A stretch of 48,170 bases of DNA from Antarctobacter heliothermus (GCF_900188425.1 NZ_FZON01000041.1:1-48170); one strand, 5' to 3'; positions 26,097-35,177 are shown, counted from the stretch's first letter. Notes: a model not told the origin generated them from the letters alone. Translations and numbers: made by a program.

Positions 26097-27251
26097 ATGT
26101 TTTTGCGTACGGTTCTGGCGTTATGCCTGTCCGCCTCGGCCGCAACGGCCGACGTTTCCGTGGTGATTCACTACCTTCGACAGGACATTGAACAGCCGCC
26201 CGTCCTGTCCAACCTCGACCCGATCCCGGAGGATCTGGGGCTGCGGGGCGCGGAATTGGCGTTGAAGGAAAACACCACCACCGGCCGGTTTCTGGGCCAG
26301 ACCTATACGATGGAAGTGACACATGTACCGCCCGGCGGTGATCTGCCCGCCGCCGCGCGCAGCGCACTGGCCCTCACCGACCTGATCGTGCTGGACGCCC
26401 CGGCAGAGGCGCTGCTGGCGGTCGCGGACCTGCCAGAGGCGGCAAATGCGCTGATCTTCAACGCCAGCGCGCCGGACGATTCCCTGCGCGGCGCCGACTG
26501 CCGCGCCAACCTGCTGCACAGCCTGCCCAGCAATGCCATGCGCACCGACGCGCTGGCGCAATTTCTGGTTCAGCGCCGCTGGGACGACCTGGCCCTGATC
26601 GCCGGCACGCACCCCGACGACATCGCCTTTGCCGACGCGCTGCACGGCAGCCTGACCAAATTCGGCCTGCGCCTGAGATCGGAAAAGACATGGGCCTTTG
26701 ACGCCGACATGCGCCGCACCGCCAGCCAGGAAGTGCCGCTGTTCACCCAGGATCTGCGCGACCACGACATCCTGCTGATCGCCGATGAGATCCACGATTT
26801 TGGCCGCTACATCGCCTACAACACATGGGACCCGCGCCCGGTCGCCGGGTCCGAGGGGCTGGTGCCAGTGACCTGGTCACACGTCGTCGAGCAATGGGGC
26901 GCGGCACAGTTGCAATCGCGCTTTGACAAACTTGCAGACCGCCCGATGCGGTCACGCGACTACGCCGCCTGGGCCGCCGTGCGCAGCATCGGAGAGGCGG
27001 TCACCCGCACCGGTTCCGGTGACACTGCCGCCCTGCGCACCTTCCTGCTTGGGCCCGATTTCGAATTGGCCGGCTTCAAGGGCCGCCCGATGTCGTACCG
27101 CAACTGGAACGGCCAGCTGCGCCAGCCCATCCCGCTTGTCACCGACCGGGCGCTGGTGGCGCAGGCCCCGCTTGAGGGCTTCCTGCACCAGACCAGTGAG
27201 CTTGACACCCTTGGGCAGGACCGCCCCGAGTCCGCCTGCACCGCCTTCTGA
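26097..27251 (+). CDS. PQQ-dependent alcohol dehydrogenase-associated substrate-binding protein
   Basis: A 384-residue exported protein of the family of ABC substrate-binding proteins tied to PQQ alcohol dehydrogenase systems. After the signal (MFLRTVLALCLSASAATA) come the family blocks VVIHYLRQDIEQPPVLSNL, EDLGLRGAELALKENTTTGRFLGQ, ADCRANLLHSLPS and DILLIADEIHDFGRYI, then FKGRPMSYRNWNGQLRQP, with a type-1 binding-protein layout. In other genomes ABC ATPase and permease genes follow the beta-propeller gene; here they are missing. Start 26097 has a GGGAGGAA site. It leads the operon with the beta-propeller and small cytochrome. Confidence 0.87.
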   Translation: MFLRTVLALCLSASAATADVSVVIHYLRQDIEQPPVLSNLDPIPEDLGLRGAELALKENTTTGRFLGQTYTMEVTHVPPGGDLPAAARSALALTDLIVLDAPAEALLAVADLPEAANALIFNASAPDDSLRGADCRANLLHSLPSNAMRTDALAQFLVQRRWDDLALIAGTHPDDIAFADALHGSLTKFGLRLRSEKTWAFDADMRRTASQEVPLFTQDLRDHDILLIADEIHDFGRYIAYNTWDPRPVAGSEGLVPVTWSHVVEQWGAAQLQSRFDKLADRPMRSRDYAAWAAVRSIGEAVTRTGSGDTAALRTFLLGPDFELAGFKGRPMSYRNWNGQLRQPIPLVTDRALVAQAPLEGFLHQTSELDTLGQDRPESACTAF

Positions 27252-27266
27252 ATTTAAGGACACCCC

Positions 27267-27297
27267 ATGCTTCTTCTTGGCAAAAATACCCAAAAAT
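27267..27297 (-). repeat. Copy 3 of the GGGTATTTTTG...AGAAG repeat, inside the start of a gene
   Basis: On the minus strand it reads TTTTTGGGTATTTTTGCC then AAGAAGAAGCAT. It covers the first ten or so codons of the beta-propeller gene, which therefore begins with residues MLLLGKNTQK supplied by the repeat. Copies 1 and 2 are intergenic. Confidence 0.55.
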
Positions 27298-28253
27298 CCG
27301 TCCTCATCGCAGGCCTTGCCGCCTGCCTGCTGGCCGCCCCCGCGCAGGCCGAGGAAATCTGGGTCTCCAACGAAAAGGACGACACGATCAGCGTGATCGA
27401 CGTCGCAACGATGGAGGTGATCCGCACCCTGCCCACCGGCGAGCGCCCGCGTGGGATTGTCTTTAGCCATGATTACAGCGTGCTGTATATCTGCGCGTCC
27501 GACAGCGACACGGTACAGGTCATGGACCCGGTCAGCGGCGAAATCCTGCACGACCTGCCGTCAGGCGAAGACCCTGAACAGTTTGTCCTGCACCCGGACA
27601 ACCGGCATCTCTACATTGCCAATGAGGATGACGCGATCACCACCGTTGTGGATGTGGTCACCCGCACCGTTGTGGCCCAGATCGACGTGGGGATCGAACC
27701 GGAGGGGATGGCCGTCTCACCAGACGGAAAATATGTGATCACCACGTCCGAGACGACCAACATGGCACATTGGATCGATACGCAGACACAGGAACTGGTC
27801 GCGAACACGCTGGTCGATTCGCGCCCCCGCCATGCGGAGTTCACGAAAAACGGCACCCAGCTTTGGGTGTCGGCGGAAATTGGCGGGACGCTGTCGGTCT
27901 TTGATGTCGAGACGAAGGCCAAGGAAGTCACACTGGAATTTGCGGTCAAGGGCGTCCACCCTGACCGCGTTCAGCCGGTCGGTTTTGAATTCACGGAGGA
28001 CGAAAAGACCGCCTTTGTCGCCCTTGGGCCCGCAAACCATGTGGCAGTGGTCAATGCCGACACCTACGAAGTCGAGGAGTACATCCTTGTCGGCCGCCGC
28101 GTCTGGCACATGGCGTTCAACGCCGACAAGTCGCTGCTGTTCACCACAAACGGGGTTTCCGGCGACGTGACGGTGATCGACGTGGCGTCCCGCAAGGCGA
28201 TCAAGACCATCAAGGTCGGGCGCTTTCCCTGGGGCGCGGCGCTGCGCCCCTGA
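27267..28253 (+). CDS. PQQ-associated YVTN beta-propeller protein
   Basis: A 328-residue exported beta-propeller with about seven YVTN-type blades. Examples are IWVSNEKDDTISVIDVATMEV, LYICASDSDTVQVMDPVSGE, LYIANEDDAITTVVDVVTR and LFTTNGVSGDVTVIDVASRK, each ending in a variant of the TGERPRGIVFSHD-type turn. The signal peptide lies at residues 11-28. The family is known only as associated with PQQ-dependent catabolism and may bind a partner protein. The start codon and first ten codons come from a dispersed repeat; an AAGGA site lies just upstream. It follows the binding-protein gene with a 15-base gap. Confidence 0.88.
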   Translation: MLLLGKNTQKSVLIAGLAACLLAAPAQAEEIWVSNEKDDTISVIDVATMEVIRTLPTGERPRGIVFSHDYSVLYICASDSDTVQVMDPVSGEILHDLPSGEDPEQFVLHPDNRHLYIANEDDAITTVVDVVTRTVVAQIDVGIEPEGMAVSPDGKYVITTSETTNMAHWIDTQTQELVANTLVDSRPRHAEFTKNGTQLWVSAEIGGTLSVFDVETKAKEVTLEFAVKGVHPDRVQPVGFEFTEDEKTAFVALGPANHVAVVNADTYEVEEYILVGRRVWHMAFNADKSLLFTTNGVSGDVTVIDVASRKAIKTIKVGRFPWGAALRP

Positions 28254-28406
28254 GGTGGACTGATGGCGGGCCGCGTGCGCGATGGGCAGCGGGCCAGGCA
28301 GCGGACGGGGCAGATTACGACCAAAGCAGCGGATGGCTTTTGCCCGCCAAACCCACAGGATCACCGAACAGGACACCGGATTCGCGCGCCCCACGGGAGA
28401 CCTGAG

Positions 28407-28808
28407 ATGAAACTGACCATTCTTGCGGCCGCCGCCCTTTTGGGCGGTCCGGCCTGTGCCGACACCTATGCGGATATCAAGATTTCCGCCGGAAAGGCGC
28501 TGTTCGACGCTGAATGCCGCCGCTGCCATGCGGTGGACGCCGACCATGCCTCATACGGGCCGCCCCTCGAAAACGTGGTTGGCCGCGCGGCAGGCAGCTA
28601 CGAAGGCTACGATTATTCCATCGCGCTGGAGGCCAGCGGCATCGTCTGGACCCCCGCGGCCTTACGGGCCTGGATGGAGGATAACGCCGGTTTCATGCCC
28701 GGCACCAAGATGCGGCATGTCGGCATCGACGATCGCACGGTACAGGATTTCATCCTGTCGTATCTGACCAGCATCACCACACTGGACAATTCGGCGATTT
28801 CAGAGTGA
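28407..28808 (+). CDS. Small periplasmic cytochrome c
   Basis: A 133-residue class I cytochrome c. The signal (MKLTILAAAALLGGPACA) is followed by haem attachment at Cys37, Cys40 and His41 (CRRCH), the GPPLENVVGRAAGSYEGYDYS segment split over residues 51-71, and Met102 in GTKM as sixth ligand. This is the cytochrome c2/c550 pattern. It is the third gene of the operon and lies just upstream of the alcohol dehydrogenase, so it may be an electron carrier for it. Start 28407 opens directly into the signal. A 153-base gap with no gene separates it from the beta-propeller gene. Confidence 0.87.
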   Translation: MKLTILAAAALLGGPACADTYADIKISAGKALFDAECRRCHAVDADHASYGPPLENVVGRAAGSYEGYDYSIALEASGIVWTPAALRAWMEDNAGFMPGTKMRHVGIDDRTVQDFILSYLTSITTLDNSAISE

Positions 28809-28831
28809 TCCGCCCATTTCGATAACCAAAT

Positions 28832-28852
28832 CGGGCAGCCGGTGGCTGCCCG
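28832..28852 (+). terminator. Hairpin after the small cytochrome gene
   Basis: A perfect 9-bp stem CGGGCAGCC/GGCTGCCCG with a GGT loop lies 24 bases past the stop. It lacks a T-run but is well placed to end the binding-protein operon ahead of the dehydrogenase promoter. Confidence 0.55.
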
Positions 28853-28947
28853 GATCTCTGGCGGGACGCGTTTCGCCAGACAGGGCCGCGCACGGTCTGC
28901 AAGCGGCGTCATGGCAGCATGACAGCGATGGATCGGTGACCAGATCA

Positions 28948-28964
28948 CATTGGACCAAAGTCGT
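28948..28964 (-). promoter_or_regulatory. Dyad box 4, distal site before the alcohol dehydrogenase
   Basis: On the minus strand it reads ACGACTTTGGTCCAATG. It is about 70 bases upstream of box 5 and faces away from the dehydrogenase gene. The pair may bind one regulator at two places. Confidence 0.6.
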
Positions 28965-29018
28965 GAATCCCGCCATGCCCCTGTTTTTTCGGAAAATTGT
29001 CAGCCCCGTCACGGTCCT

Positions 29019-29035
29019 ACGACCATGGTGCAATA
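29019..29035 (+). promoter_or_regulatory. Dyad box 5, proximal site of the alcohol dehydrogenase promoter
   Basis: ACGACCATGGTGCAATA, core GAC-N4-GTG. A weak -10-like AATACT at 29057-29062 gives an expected start near 29069, putting the box centre about 42 bases upstream, the same geometry as boxes 2 and 3. Confidence 0.6.
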
Positions 29036-29129
29036 CCTCTGACGGCGGCTTGGCTGAATACTGAAACTAGGCGCCCGGGAGGGGTGCCAAAGCATCCAAG
29101 TCGCCCCGGCGATGAAGGGAGGGAACCTC

Positions 29130-30899
29130 ATGAACCGATTCATTCTGGCAGCCACAGCCAGTATCCTGTTGGCTGGCACCGCCGCCACGGCCCAAGTGTC
29201 CGAGGCCGATCTGGCCGACGATCAGGCGCTCACAGCCCAGATCACGACCAATGGCATGGGCCGTCACCTGCAGCGCTACAGCCCGCTGGAAACGCTGAAC
29301 AAGGACAACGTCAAGTTCCTGCAGGCCGCGTGGGCCTTCAGCTTTGGCGGTGAAAAGCAGCGCGGGCAAGAAGCCCAGCCGCTGATCTATGACGGCGTGA
29401 TGTATATCACCGGGTCCTATTCGCGCATTTACGCAATCGACCTGATGACCGGCAAGGAACTGTGGCAGTACGATGCCCGCCTGCCCGAAGGCATCCTGCC
29501 CTGCTGTGACGTGGTCAACCGGGGCGCCGCGATCTATGGCGACATGGTGATCTTTGGCACGCTCGACGCACGGATCGTGGCACTGAACAAGGACACCGGC
29601 GATGTCGTCTGGCGCGACAAGATCGCAGATTACAAGGCAGGCTATTCCTACACCGCCGCACCGCTGATCGTGGACGGTCTTGTCATCACCGGCAACTCTG
29701 GCGGCGAATTTGGCGTGATCGGTTCGGTGCAGGCGCGCAACGTCGAAAACGGCGATCTGGTCTGGGAACGCCCGGTGATCGAAGGCCACATGGGTATGCT
29801 GAACGGCGAGCCGTCGACCATGACAGGCACGCTGAACGCGACCTGGCCGGGCGACATGTGGAAAAACGGTGGCGGCGCCACATGGCTGGGCGGGTCCTAT
29901 GACGAACGTACAGATACGCTGATCTTTGGTGCGGGCAACCCGGCACCGTGGAACAGCCACCTGCGCGGCGCGGGCACGCCCTCTGAGGACGGCATGGGTG
30001 ACAACCTGTACGCCGCCAGCCGCATCGGCATCGACCCCAAGACCGGCGAGATCAAGTGGCACTTTCAGACCACCCCACGCGAAGGCTGGGACTATGACGG
30101 TGTGAACGAGGTCGTGGCCTTTGACGGGGCAGACGGTGAGCCACTGCTGGCCACTGCGGACCGCAACGGGTTCTTCTACGTTCTGAACGCCGAGGACGGA
30201 TCCTTTGTGAATGGCTATCCCTTCGTCAAGGACATCACCTGGGCCGAAGGTCTGGATGAGAACGGTCGCCCGATCTATGTCGAAGACAACCGCCCCGGCG
30301 ACCCCGCCGCAGCGGCCGACGGCAAGAAAGGCGAGGTCGTGTTCTCTGCGCCGGGCTTCCTGGGCGGCAAGAACTGGATGCCGATGGCCTACAGCCAGAA
30401 GACCAGCCTGTTCTATGTGCCCTCCAACGAATGGGGCATGGACATCTGGAATGAGCCGATCACCTACAAGAAGGGCGCGGCCTACCTTGGCTCCGGCTTT
30501 ACCATCAAGCCGAACTACGAAGACCACATCGGCTCGCTCAAGGCGATCGACCCGGCGACCGGCGAATGGAAGTGGGAATACAAGAACAACGCCCCGCTCT
30601 GGAGTGGTGTCATGACCACGGCCGGCGGTCTGGTGTTCTTTGGCACGCCCGAGGGTGAGTTCATCGCGCTGGATGACGAGACAGGTGAGGTTCTGTGGAA
30701 GTTCCAGACCGGCTCTGGCATCGTTGGTCAGCCCGTGACCTGGGAAATGGAAGGCGAGCAGTATGTTTCGATCGCCTCCGGCTGGGGTGGTGCTGTGCCG
30801 CTCTGGGGTGGCGAGGTCGCCAAAAAGGTGAACTACCTCAATCAGGGTGGCACTGTCTGGACCTTCAAACTGCCCAAGCAGCTTGCCAGCATGAAATGA
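29130..30899 (+). CDS. exaF: Lanthanide-type PQQ alcohol dehydrogenase (ExaF/PedH-like)
   Basis: A 589-residue periplasmic quinoprotein that oxidises alcohols to aldehydes and passes electrons to cytochrome c. The signal ([22 protein letters not shown]) is followed by an eight-blade propeller with tryptophan-docking repeats. The vicinal disulfide Cys125-Cys126 is in [12 protein letters not shown]. The catalytic base Asp321 is in GWDYDGVNE, and Asp323, two residues on, is the extra metal ligand that marks lanthanide-dependent members; Ca-dependent enzymes have Ala, Ser or Thr there. The N-terminal [13 protein letters not shown] and [13 protein letters not shown] blocks match the ethanol-type group more than methanol-type XoxF5. 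It lacks a C-terminal cytochrome domain. GGAGGGAA precedes the ATG. The exact substrate is unproven. Confidence 0.93.
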   Translation: MNRFILAATASILLAGTAATAQVSEADLADDQALTAQITTNGMGRHLQRYSPLETLNKDNVKFLQAAWAFSFGGEKQRGQEAQPLIYDGVMYITGSYSRIYAIDLMTGKELWQYDARLPEGILPCCDVVNRGAAIYGDMVIFGTLDARIVALNKDTGDVVWRDKIADYKAGYSYTAAPLIVDGLVITGNSGGEFGVIGSVQARNVENGDLVWERPVIEGHMGMLNGEPSTMTGTLNATWPGDMWKNGGGATWLGGSYDERTDTLIFGAGNPAPWNSHLRGAGTPSEDGMGDNLYAASRIGIDPKTGEIKWHFQTTPREGWDYDGVNEVVAFDGADGEPLLATADRNGFFYVLNAEDGSFVNGYPFVKDITWAEGLDENGRPIYVEDNRPGDPAAAADGKKGEVVFSAPGFLGGKNWMPMAYSQKTSLFYVPSNEWGMDIWNEPITYKKGAAYLGSGFTIKPNYEDHIGSLKAIDPATGEWKWEYKNNAPLWSGVMTTAGGLVFFGTPEGEFIALDDETGEVLWKFQTGSGIVGQPVTWEMEGEQYVSIASGWGGAVPLWGGEVAKKVNYLNQGGTVWTFKLPKQLASMK

Positions 30900-30921
30900 T
30901 CCTGAGCGGATCGTGACAGAC

Positions 30922-30955
30922 AAAGGGGGGCGTCCTGCGGGGCGCCCCTTTTTTT
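30922..30955 (+). terminator. Intrinsic terminator of the alcohol dehydrogenase gene
   Basis: A GC-rich stem (GGGGCG/CGCCCC, extended by A-T pairs) is followed by seven or more T residues, 23 bases past the stop. It is a textbook terminator. Confidence 0.9.
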
Positions 30956-31012
30956 GTGGCCCTGCGTGTGGCCCGGTGTTTGAGCCGGGCACAGCCGTTG
31001 ACATGGATCAAC

Positions 31013-31035
31013 GCGCATATGCGCCAATGCGCATA
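31013..31035. promoter_or_regulatory. Probable ArsR operator
   Basis: A perfect 12-bp palindrome GCGCATATGCGC overlaps an inverted repeat TATGCGC-CAAT-GCGCATA that ends 10 bases before the arsR ATG. A TTGACA box lies at 30998-31003. The layout suits autorepression by the encoded ArsR-type protein. Confidence 0.65.
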
Positions 31036-31045
31036 CTCCACCCTC

Positions 31046-31333
31046 ATGCAGGATATTCTCAACGCCCTATGCGATTCGACCCGCCGCGCTGCGCTGGCCA
31101 TTCTCTGGGATGGCGGCGAACATTGCGTCTGTGAGCTGATGGAACGGCTCGACGTCAGCCAGAGCAGGATGTCCCGTCACATGAAGGTACTACGCGAGGC
31201 CGGTCTGGTTCTGGATCGGCGTGACGCGCAATGGGTGCGCTATCGGCGCAACCCCGATCTGTCCCCCGAAATCATCGACGTCATCAGCGCCGTGTTGACC
31301 GCCGAAACCAGCCTTGAACAGGAAATGGCATGA
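31046..31333 (+). CDS. arsR: ArsR-family metalloregulator
   Basis: A 95-residue winged-helix DNA-binding repressor. The start 31046 gives MQDILNALCDSTRRAALAIL. The metal-sensing motif HCVCEL has Cys27 and Cys29; the third Cys of E. coli ArsR (CVCxxC) is Met32 here. The recognition helix SQSRMSRHMKVLREAGLV is typical. It probably senses arsenite-like trivalent species and represses its own operon with the arsP permease, which it overlaps by ATGA. The role of the extra Cys9 is unknown. Confidence 0.85.
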   Translation: MQDILNALCDSTRRAALAILWDGGEHCVCELMERLDVSQSRMSRHMKVLREAGLVLDRRDAQWVRYRRNPDLSPEIIDVISAVLTAETSLEQEMA

Positions 31334-32388
31334 CAACCGAAACACATGACCCGATCCACCACCACCGGGCGCCCGACTGGCTGTGGTATGTGGGTGTCCC
31401 CCTTGTCGCTACGCTGGGCTGGCTGATCTATGGCCAGCTGATCCCGATGTCGGAATGGGTGACAGCCCTGTTTCCGGTGGCGCGCGACAGCCACACGGGC
31501 GAGGCCATCGCCTTTTTCGTCTATGACGTGCCAAAGGTGTTGTTGCTGCTGACCGGCATCGTCTTTGTCACCGGGGTGTTGCGCAGCTGGTTCAGCCCGG
31601 AAAAGACCCGTGCCATCCTTGCCGGGAAACGGCAGATCTGGGGCTATCCGCTGGCCGCCCTGCTGGGCGTGCTGACGCCGTTTTGTTCGTGCTCATCGGT
31701 GCCGCTGTTCATTGGCTTTGTGTCGGCGGGCATTCCGCTGGGGGTGACGTTTTCCTTTCTCATCGCGGGGCCGATGGTGGGTCCGGTGGGTCTGGGCCTG
31801 CTGTATGGCCTTGTCGGCTGGCAGATCGCGACGATCTATCTGGTGTTCGGCTTTTCCATCGCGACCCTGTCGGGCTTTGTGATGGGCCGGATGGGGCTGG
31901 AGCGGTATCTGCAGGACTGGGTGCGCGATCTGAACGCTGGCCCGACAGGCGATCTGCCCGAGGCACGCCTGACACTGGTTGACCGGCTGAAGATCGGGGT
32001 GGAACAGGTGCGCGAGATCGTCGGCAAGGTCTGGATCTGGGTGCTGATCGGCATCGGCATCGGGGCCGCCATACACGGTTATGTCCCCGAAGACATGATG
32101 CTGCGCATCATGGGGGGTGAGGCATGGTGGTCAGTTCCCGCCGCTGTGACCGTGGGCGTGCCGATGTACACCAATGCCGCCGGCGTGATCCCGATTGTCG
32201 AAGCCTTGCTGGGCAAGGGTGCCGCCCTTGGCACAACGCTGGCCTTCATGATGTCGGTGATCGCGCTGAGCTTGCCGGAAATGATCATCCTCAAGCAGGT
32301 TCTGACGCTGCGGTTGATCGCGATCTTCATCGCCGTTGTCGCGGCCGGAATCCTTGCCACCGGCTATTTGTTCAACTTTCTTCTGTGA
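31330..32388 (+). CDS. arsP: ArsP-type permease
   Basis: A 352-residue inner-membrane permease (PF03773-type) with about eight to ten hydrophobic segments. The conserved TPFCSCSSVPLFIGF motif with Cys119 and Cys121 and the later GVPMYTNAAGVIPI segment are family hallmarks. ArsP exports trivalent organoarsenicals such as methylarsenite; related permeases are less specific. The gene lies between arsR and a small thioredoxin-like gene, an arrangement often seen for this family. It follows arsR with an ATGA overlap. Confidence 0.85.
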   Translation: MTTETHDPIHHHRAPDWLWYVGVPLVATLGWLIYGQLIPMSEWVTALFPVARDSHTGEAIAFFVYDVPKVLLLLTGIVFVTGVLRSWFSPEKTRAILAGKRQIWGYPLAALLGVLTPFCSCSSVPLFIGFVSAGIPLGVTFSFLIAGPMVGPVGLGLLYGLVGWQIATIYLVFGFSIATLSGFVMGRMGLERYLQDWVRDLNAGPTGDLPEARLTLVDRLKIGVEQVREIVGKVWIWVLIGIGIGAAIHGYVPEDMMLRIMGGEAWWSVPAAVTVGVPMYTNAAGVIPIVEALLGKGAALGTTLAFMMSVIALSLPEMIILKQVLTLRLIAIFIAVVAAGILATGYLFNFLL

Positions 32389-32427
32389 CCGTTCCGGTCC
32401 CCGTACATCCCTGAAAGGACTCCGCTC

Positions 32428-32664
32428 ATGAAAACCGTCAAGGTCTATGGCCCCGGCTGCAAACGCTGCGACGCCACCGAGGCATTGGTCAAACAGGTCG
32501 CGTCTGACCTGGGCATCACGGTCGAGATCGAAAAGGTTTCGGACCCGAAATCAATGGCCATGGCGGGCGTCATGTCGACCCCCGCCGTATCGGTAGACGG
32601 CAAGATGGTCCATGCAGGTGGACTGCCAGAGGCCGCCCACCTGAAACAATGGCTTTCGGCCTAG
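32428..32664 (+). CDS. Small thioredoxin-like redox protein
   Basis: A 78-residue protein with the thioredoxin fold and CKRC active site (Cys11 and Cys14) in VYGPGCKRCDATEALV. The cis-proline is in STPAVSVDG. It belongs to the MTH895-like group often encoded beside ArsP permeases. It could reduce the bound metalloid or the permease Cys pair. AAAGGA lies 8 bases upstream of the ATG. It is the third gene of the arsR operon. Confidence 0.87.
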   Translation: MKTVKVYGPGCKRCDATEALVKQVASDLGITVEIEKVSDPKSMAMAGVMSTPAVSVDGKMVHAGGLPEAAHLKQWLSA

Positions 32665-32675
32665 CGCGGCGCGGC

Positions 32676-34970
32676 CTAGGCCTCTGCCACGCAATCCGCG
32701 AAATACTGTAGATGGCCGTTTTCATCCTGCTCTTGCACAAGGCCGTGAATGTCCGTCTCAAACCCCGGACATTCACGGGCAAAGGTGCGGTTGAACTTGA
32801 GGTATTCGACGATCTTTCTGTTGAACACCTCTCCCGGGATCAGCAGCGGGATGCCCGGCGGATAGGGGGTCACAAGGCTGGTTGTGATGCGGCCCTCAAG
32901 CTCATCGATCGGCACCCGCTGGGTGGACCGTGCGGCGATATGTGAAAACGCATCGGTGGGTTTCATCGCCGGGGTCAAATCGCTGAGGTACATTTCCGTG
33001 GACAGGATCGCGACACCGTATTTCGCATAAAGCGAATGCACATGCTGACATAGGTCGCGCAGGCCCATCTTTTCATAGCGCGGATGTTTGGCGCAAAATT
33101 CCGGCATGCAGCGCCACATGTGCTGGTTCCTGTCGTAGTCGTCCTTGAACTGCTGCAATTCGGTCAGCAGGGAATTCCAGCGCCCCTTGGTGATCCCGAT
33201 GGTGAACATGATGAAAAAGCTGTAGAGGCCGGTTTTTTCCACCACGACGCCATGTTCGGCCAGATATTTGGTGACGATGGACGCCGGAATGCCGGTTTCC
33301 TCAAACCGCCCGTCAAGGTTCAGACCGGGGGTGATAATGGTCGATTTGATCGGGTCCAGCATGTTGAACCCGGGCGCCATGTCGCCAAAGGCGTGCCACG
33401 ACTCTTCGCCATCTGACGCCTGCACCCCGTCCGCATCGGTTTTCTTGAGCACCCAGTTGCCGGGATCGTCAACGCCTTCGTCGTCCAGCTTTTCGGGCCC
33501 CCAGACCTGAAACCACCAGTCGTCCGCACCGTATTCCTCATCGACCTTGCGCATGGCGCGGCGGAAATCCAGCGACTCGAGGATGCTTTCCTCGACCAGC
33601 GCGCGGCCCCCCGGCGGTTCCATCATCGCCGCCGCCACATCGCAGCTGGCGATGATGCTGTATTGCGGGCTGGTGCTGGTGTGCATCAGGTACGCCTCAT
33701 TGAAGAGGTGGCGATCCAGTTTCGTATCCTGACTGTCCTGCACCAGAACGTGGCTGGCCTGACTGATCCCTGCCAGCAATTTGTGAATGGATTGCGTGGC
33801 ATAGGTCACGGAATGGCTGGGCCGCGTGCGCTTGCGGCCCATCGCGTGAAAGTTGCCGTAGAACGGGTGGAACGCGGCGTGGGGCAGCCACGCCTCGTCG
33901 AAATGCAGGTTCTCGACGTAGCCGTCCAGCAGATCCTTGATGGTTTCGGTGTTGTAGAGCACGCCGTCATAGGTCGACTGCGTCAGGGTGATGATGCGCG
34001 GTTTGACGGTATCCGCATCCACATGCGCCAGCAGCGGGTTGGCGCGGATCTTGTCCTTGATCGCCTCGATCTGGAACTCGGATTTCGGGATCGGGCCGAT
34101 GATGCCGTAGTGGTTGCGCGTCGGTTTCATGAAGACGGGGATCGCCCCGGTCATGATGATACTGTGCAGGATGGATTTGTGACAGTTGCGGTCCACCACC
34201 ACCACGTCGCCGGGGGCGACGGTGTGATGCCAGACCATCTTGTTGCTGGTGCTGGTGCCGTTGGTGACGAAAAAGCAGTGATCGGCGTTGAAGATCCGCG
34301 CCGCGTTGCGTTCCGACGCACCAATGGCACCGTTGTGGTCCAGCAACTGGCCCAATTCCTCGACAGAGTTGCACACATCGGCGCGCAGCATGTTTTCACC
34401 GTAGAACTGGTGATACATCTGGCCAATCGGGCTCTTCAGAAAGGCGACGCCGCCGGAATGCCCCGGACAATGCCACGAATATGAACCATCCTCGGCGTAG
34501 TCCAGCAACGCCTTGAAGAACGGCGGCTGGATGCCCTCCAGATAGGCCTTGGCGTCGCGGATTATGTGGCGGGCGACAAATTCCGGCGTGTCCTCGAACA
34601 TGTGGATAAAGCCGTGCAGCTCCCGCAGGATGTCGTTGGGCAAATGGCGGCTGGTCTTGGTTTCGCCGTAGATATAGATCGGCACGTCCTCGTTTTTCCA
34701 CCGAACCTCTTCGATGAAATCGCGCAGGTTGACGACCGCAGGGTCCAGATCGGGACCGGGGGTAAATTCCTCATCGTCGATGGACAGCACAAAGGCGCTG
34801 GCGCGCGATTGCTGCTGCGCGAACTGCGACAGATCCCCGTAGCTGGTGGTGCCCAGCACCTCAAAGCCTTCGGCCTCTATCGCCTCTGCCACGGCGCGGA
34901 TGCCCAGCCCGGAGGAGTTGTCTGAACGAAAGTCCTCGTCGATAATGACGATCGGAAAGCGAAATTTCAT
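32676..34970 (-). CDS. Arginine/lysine/ornithine decarboxylase (PLP, acid-inducible type)
   Basis: A 764-residue cytoplasmic PLP enzyme of the fold-type I basic amino acid decarboxylase family. An N-terminal wing domain (about residues 1-120, response-regulator-like) precedes the PLP core. The cofactor Lys397 is in SIHKLLAGISQAS; the motifs HCPGHSGG and NGTSTSNKM are also present. Length is closest to biodegradative arginine decarboxylase (about 755 residues), longer than the lysine enzymes, but specificity cannot be read from the motifs. The start at 34970 has GGAG about 7 bases upstream; the longer frame lacks family sequence. No antiporter gene is adjacent, so an acid-resistance pair is not shown. 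Confidence 0.9.
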   Translation of the reverse strand: MKFRFPIVIIDEDFRSDNSSGLGIRAVAEAIEAEGFEVLGTTSYGDLSQFAQQQSRASAFVLSIDDEEFTPGPDLDPAVVNLRDFIEEVRWKNEDVPIYIYGETKTSRHLPNDILRELHGFIHMFEDTPEFVARHIIRDAKAYLEGIQPPFFKALLDYAEDGSYSWHCPGHSGGVAFLKSPIGQMYHQFYGENMLRADVCNSVEELGQLLDHNGAIGASERNAARIFNADHCFFVTNGTSTSNKMVWHHTVAPGDVVVVDRNCHKSILHSIIMTGAIPVFMKPTRNHYGIIGPIPKSEFQIEAIKDKIRANPLLAHVDADTVKPRIITLTQSTYDGVLYNTETIKDLLDGYVENLHFDEAWLPHAAFHPFYGNFHAMGRKRTRPSHSVTYATQSIHKLLAGISQASHVLVQDSQDTKLDRHLFNEAYLMHTSTSPQYSIIASCDVAAAMMEPPGGRALVEESILESLDFRRAMRKVDEEYGADDWWFQVWGPEKLDDEGVDDPGNWVLKKTDADGVQASDGEESWHAFGDMAPGFNMLDPIKSTIITPGLNLDGRFEETGIPASIVTKYLAEHGVVVEKTGLYSFFIMFTIGITKGRWNSLLTELQQFKDDYDRNQHMWRCMPEFCAKHPRYEKMGLRDLCQHVHSLYAKYGVAILSTEMYLSDLTPAMKPTDAFSHIAARSTQRVPIDELEGRITTSLVTPYPPGIPLLIPGEVFNRKIVEYLKFNRTFARECPGFETDIHGLVQEQDENGHLQYFADCVAEA

Positions 34971-35177
34971 GGAACACTCCGATAGGAAAACAGGGCTGAC
35001 CTTTTGCAGGCAGACGCTGCGCGCCGACACGAGACCGCCTTGGTCCCCGTGGCGCAGAACACACAGCATGAACTGTTCTCAATAGATTTGAGGGCCGTCA
35101 AGGGTCGCTGACCACAACGTAGACGGGTTTGCCAGCGTCGCAGCGGCTTTTGGCCGGGCGGTTGGCGGGGTTATACG

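Noticed and set aside
28263-28406. A longer N-terminus for the small cytochrome c
   Set aside because: The extension is rich in Arg, Gly and Pro, and the signal peptide begins exactly at the ATG at 28407.
29130-30899. Calling the dehydrogenase a methanol dehydrogenase (XoxF5 or MxaF)
   Set aside because: N-terminal blocks match the ethanol-type group, and the neighbours are PedF-like rather than an mxa cluster.
29067-31004. A 645-codon frame antisense to the alcohol dehydrogenase
   Set aside because: It is a GC-rich shadow frame with no motif or ribosome site. Similar long shadows oppose coxL (21534-23270), ugd (8410-9891) and the kdsD/kdsB genes (10002-11786).
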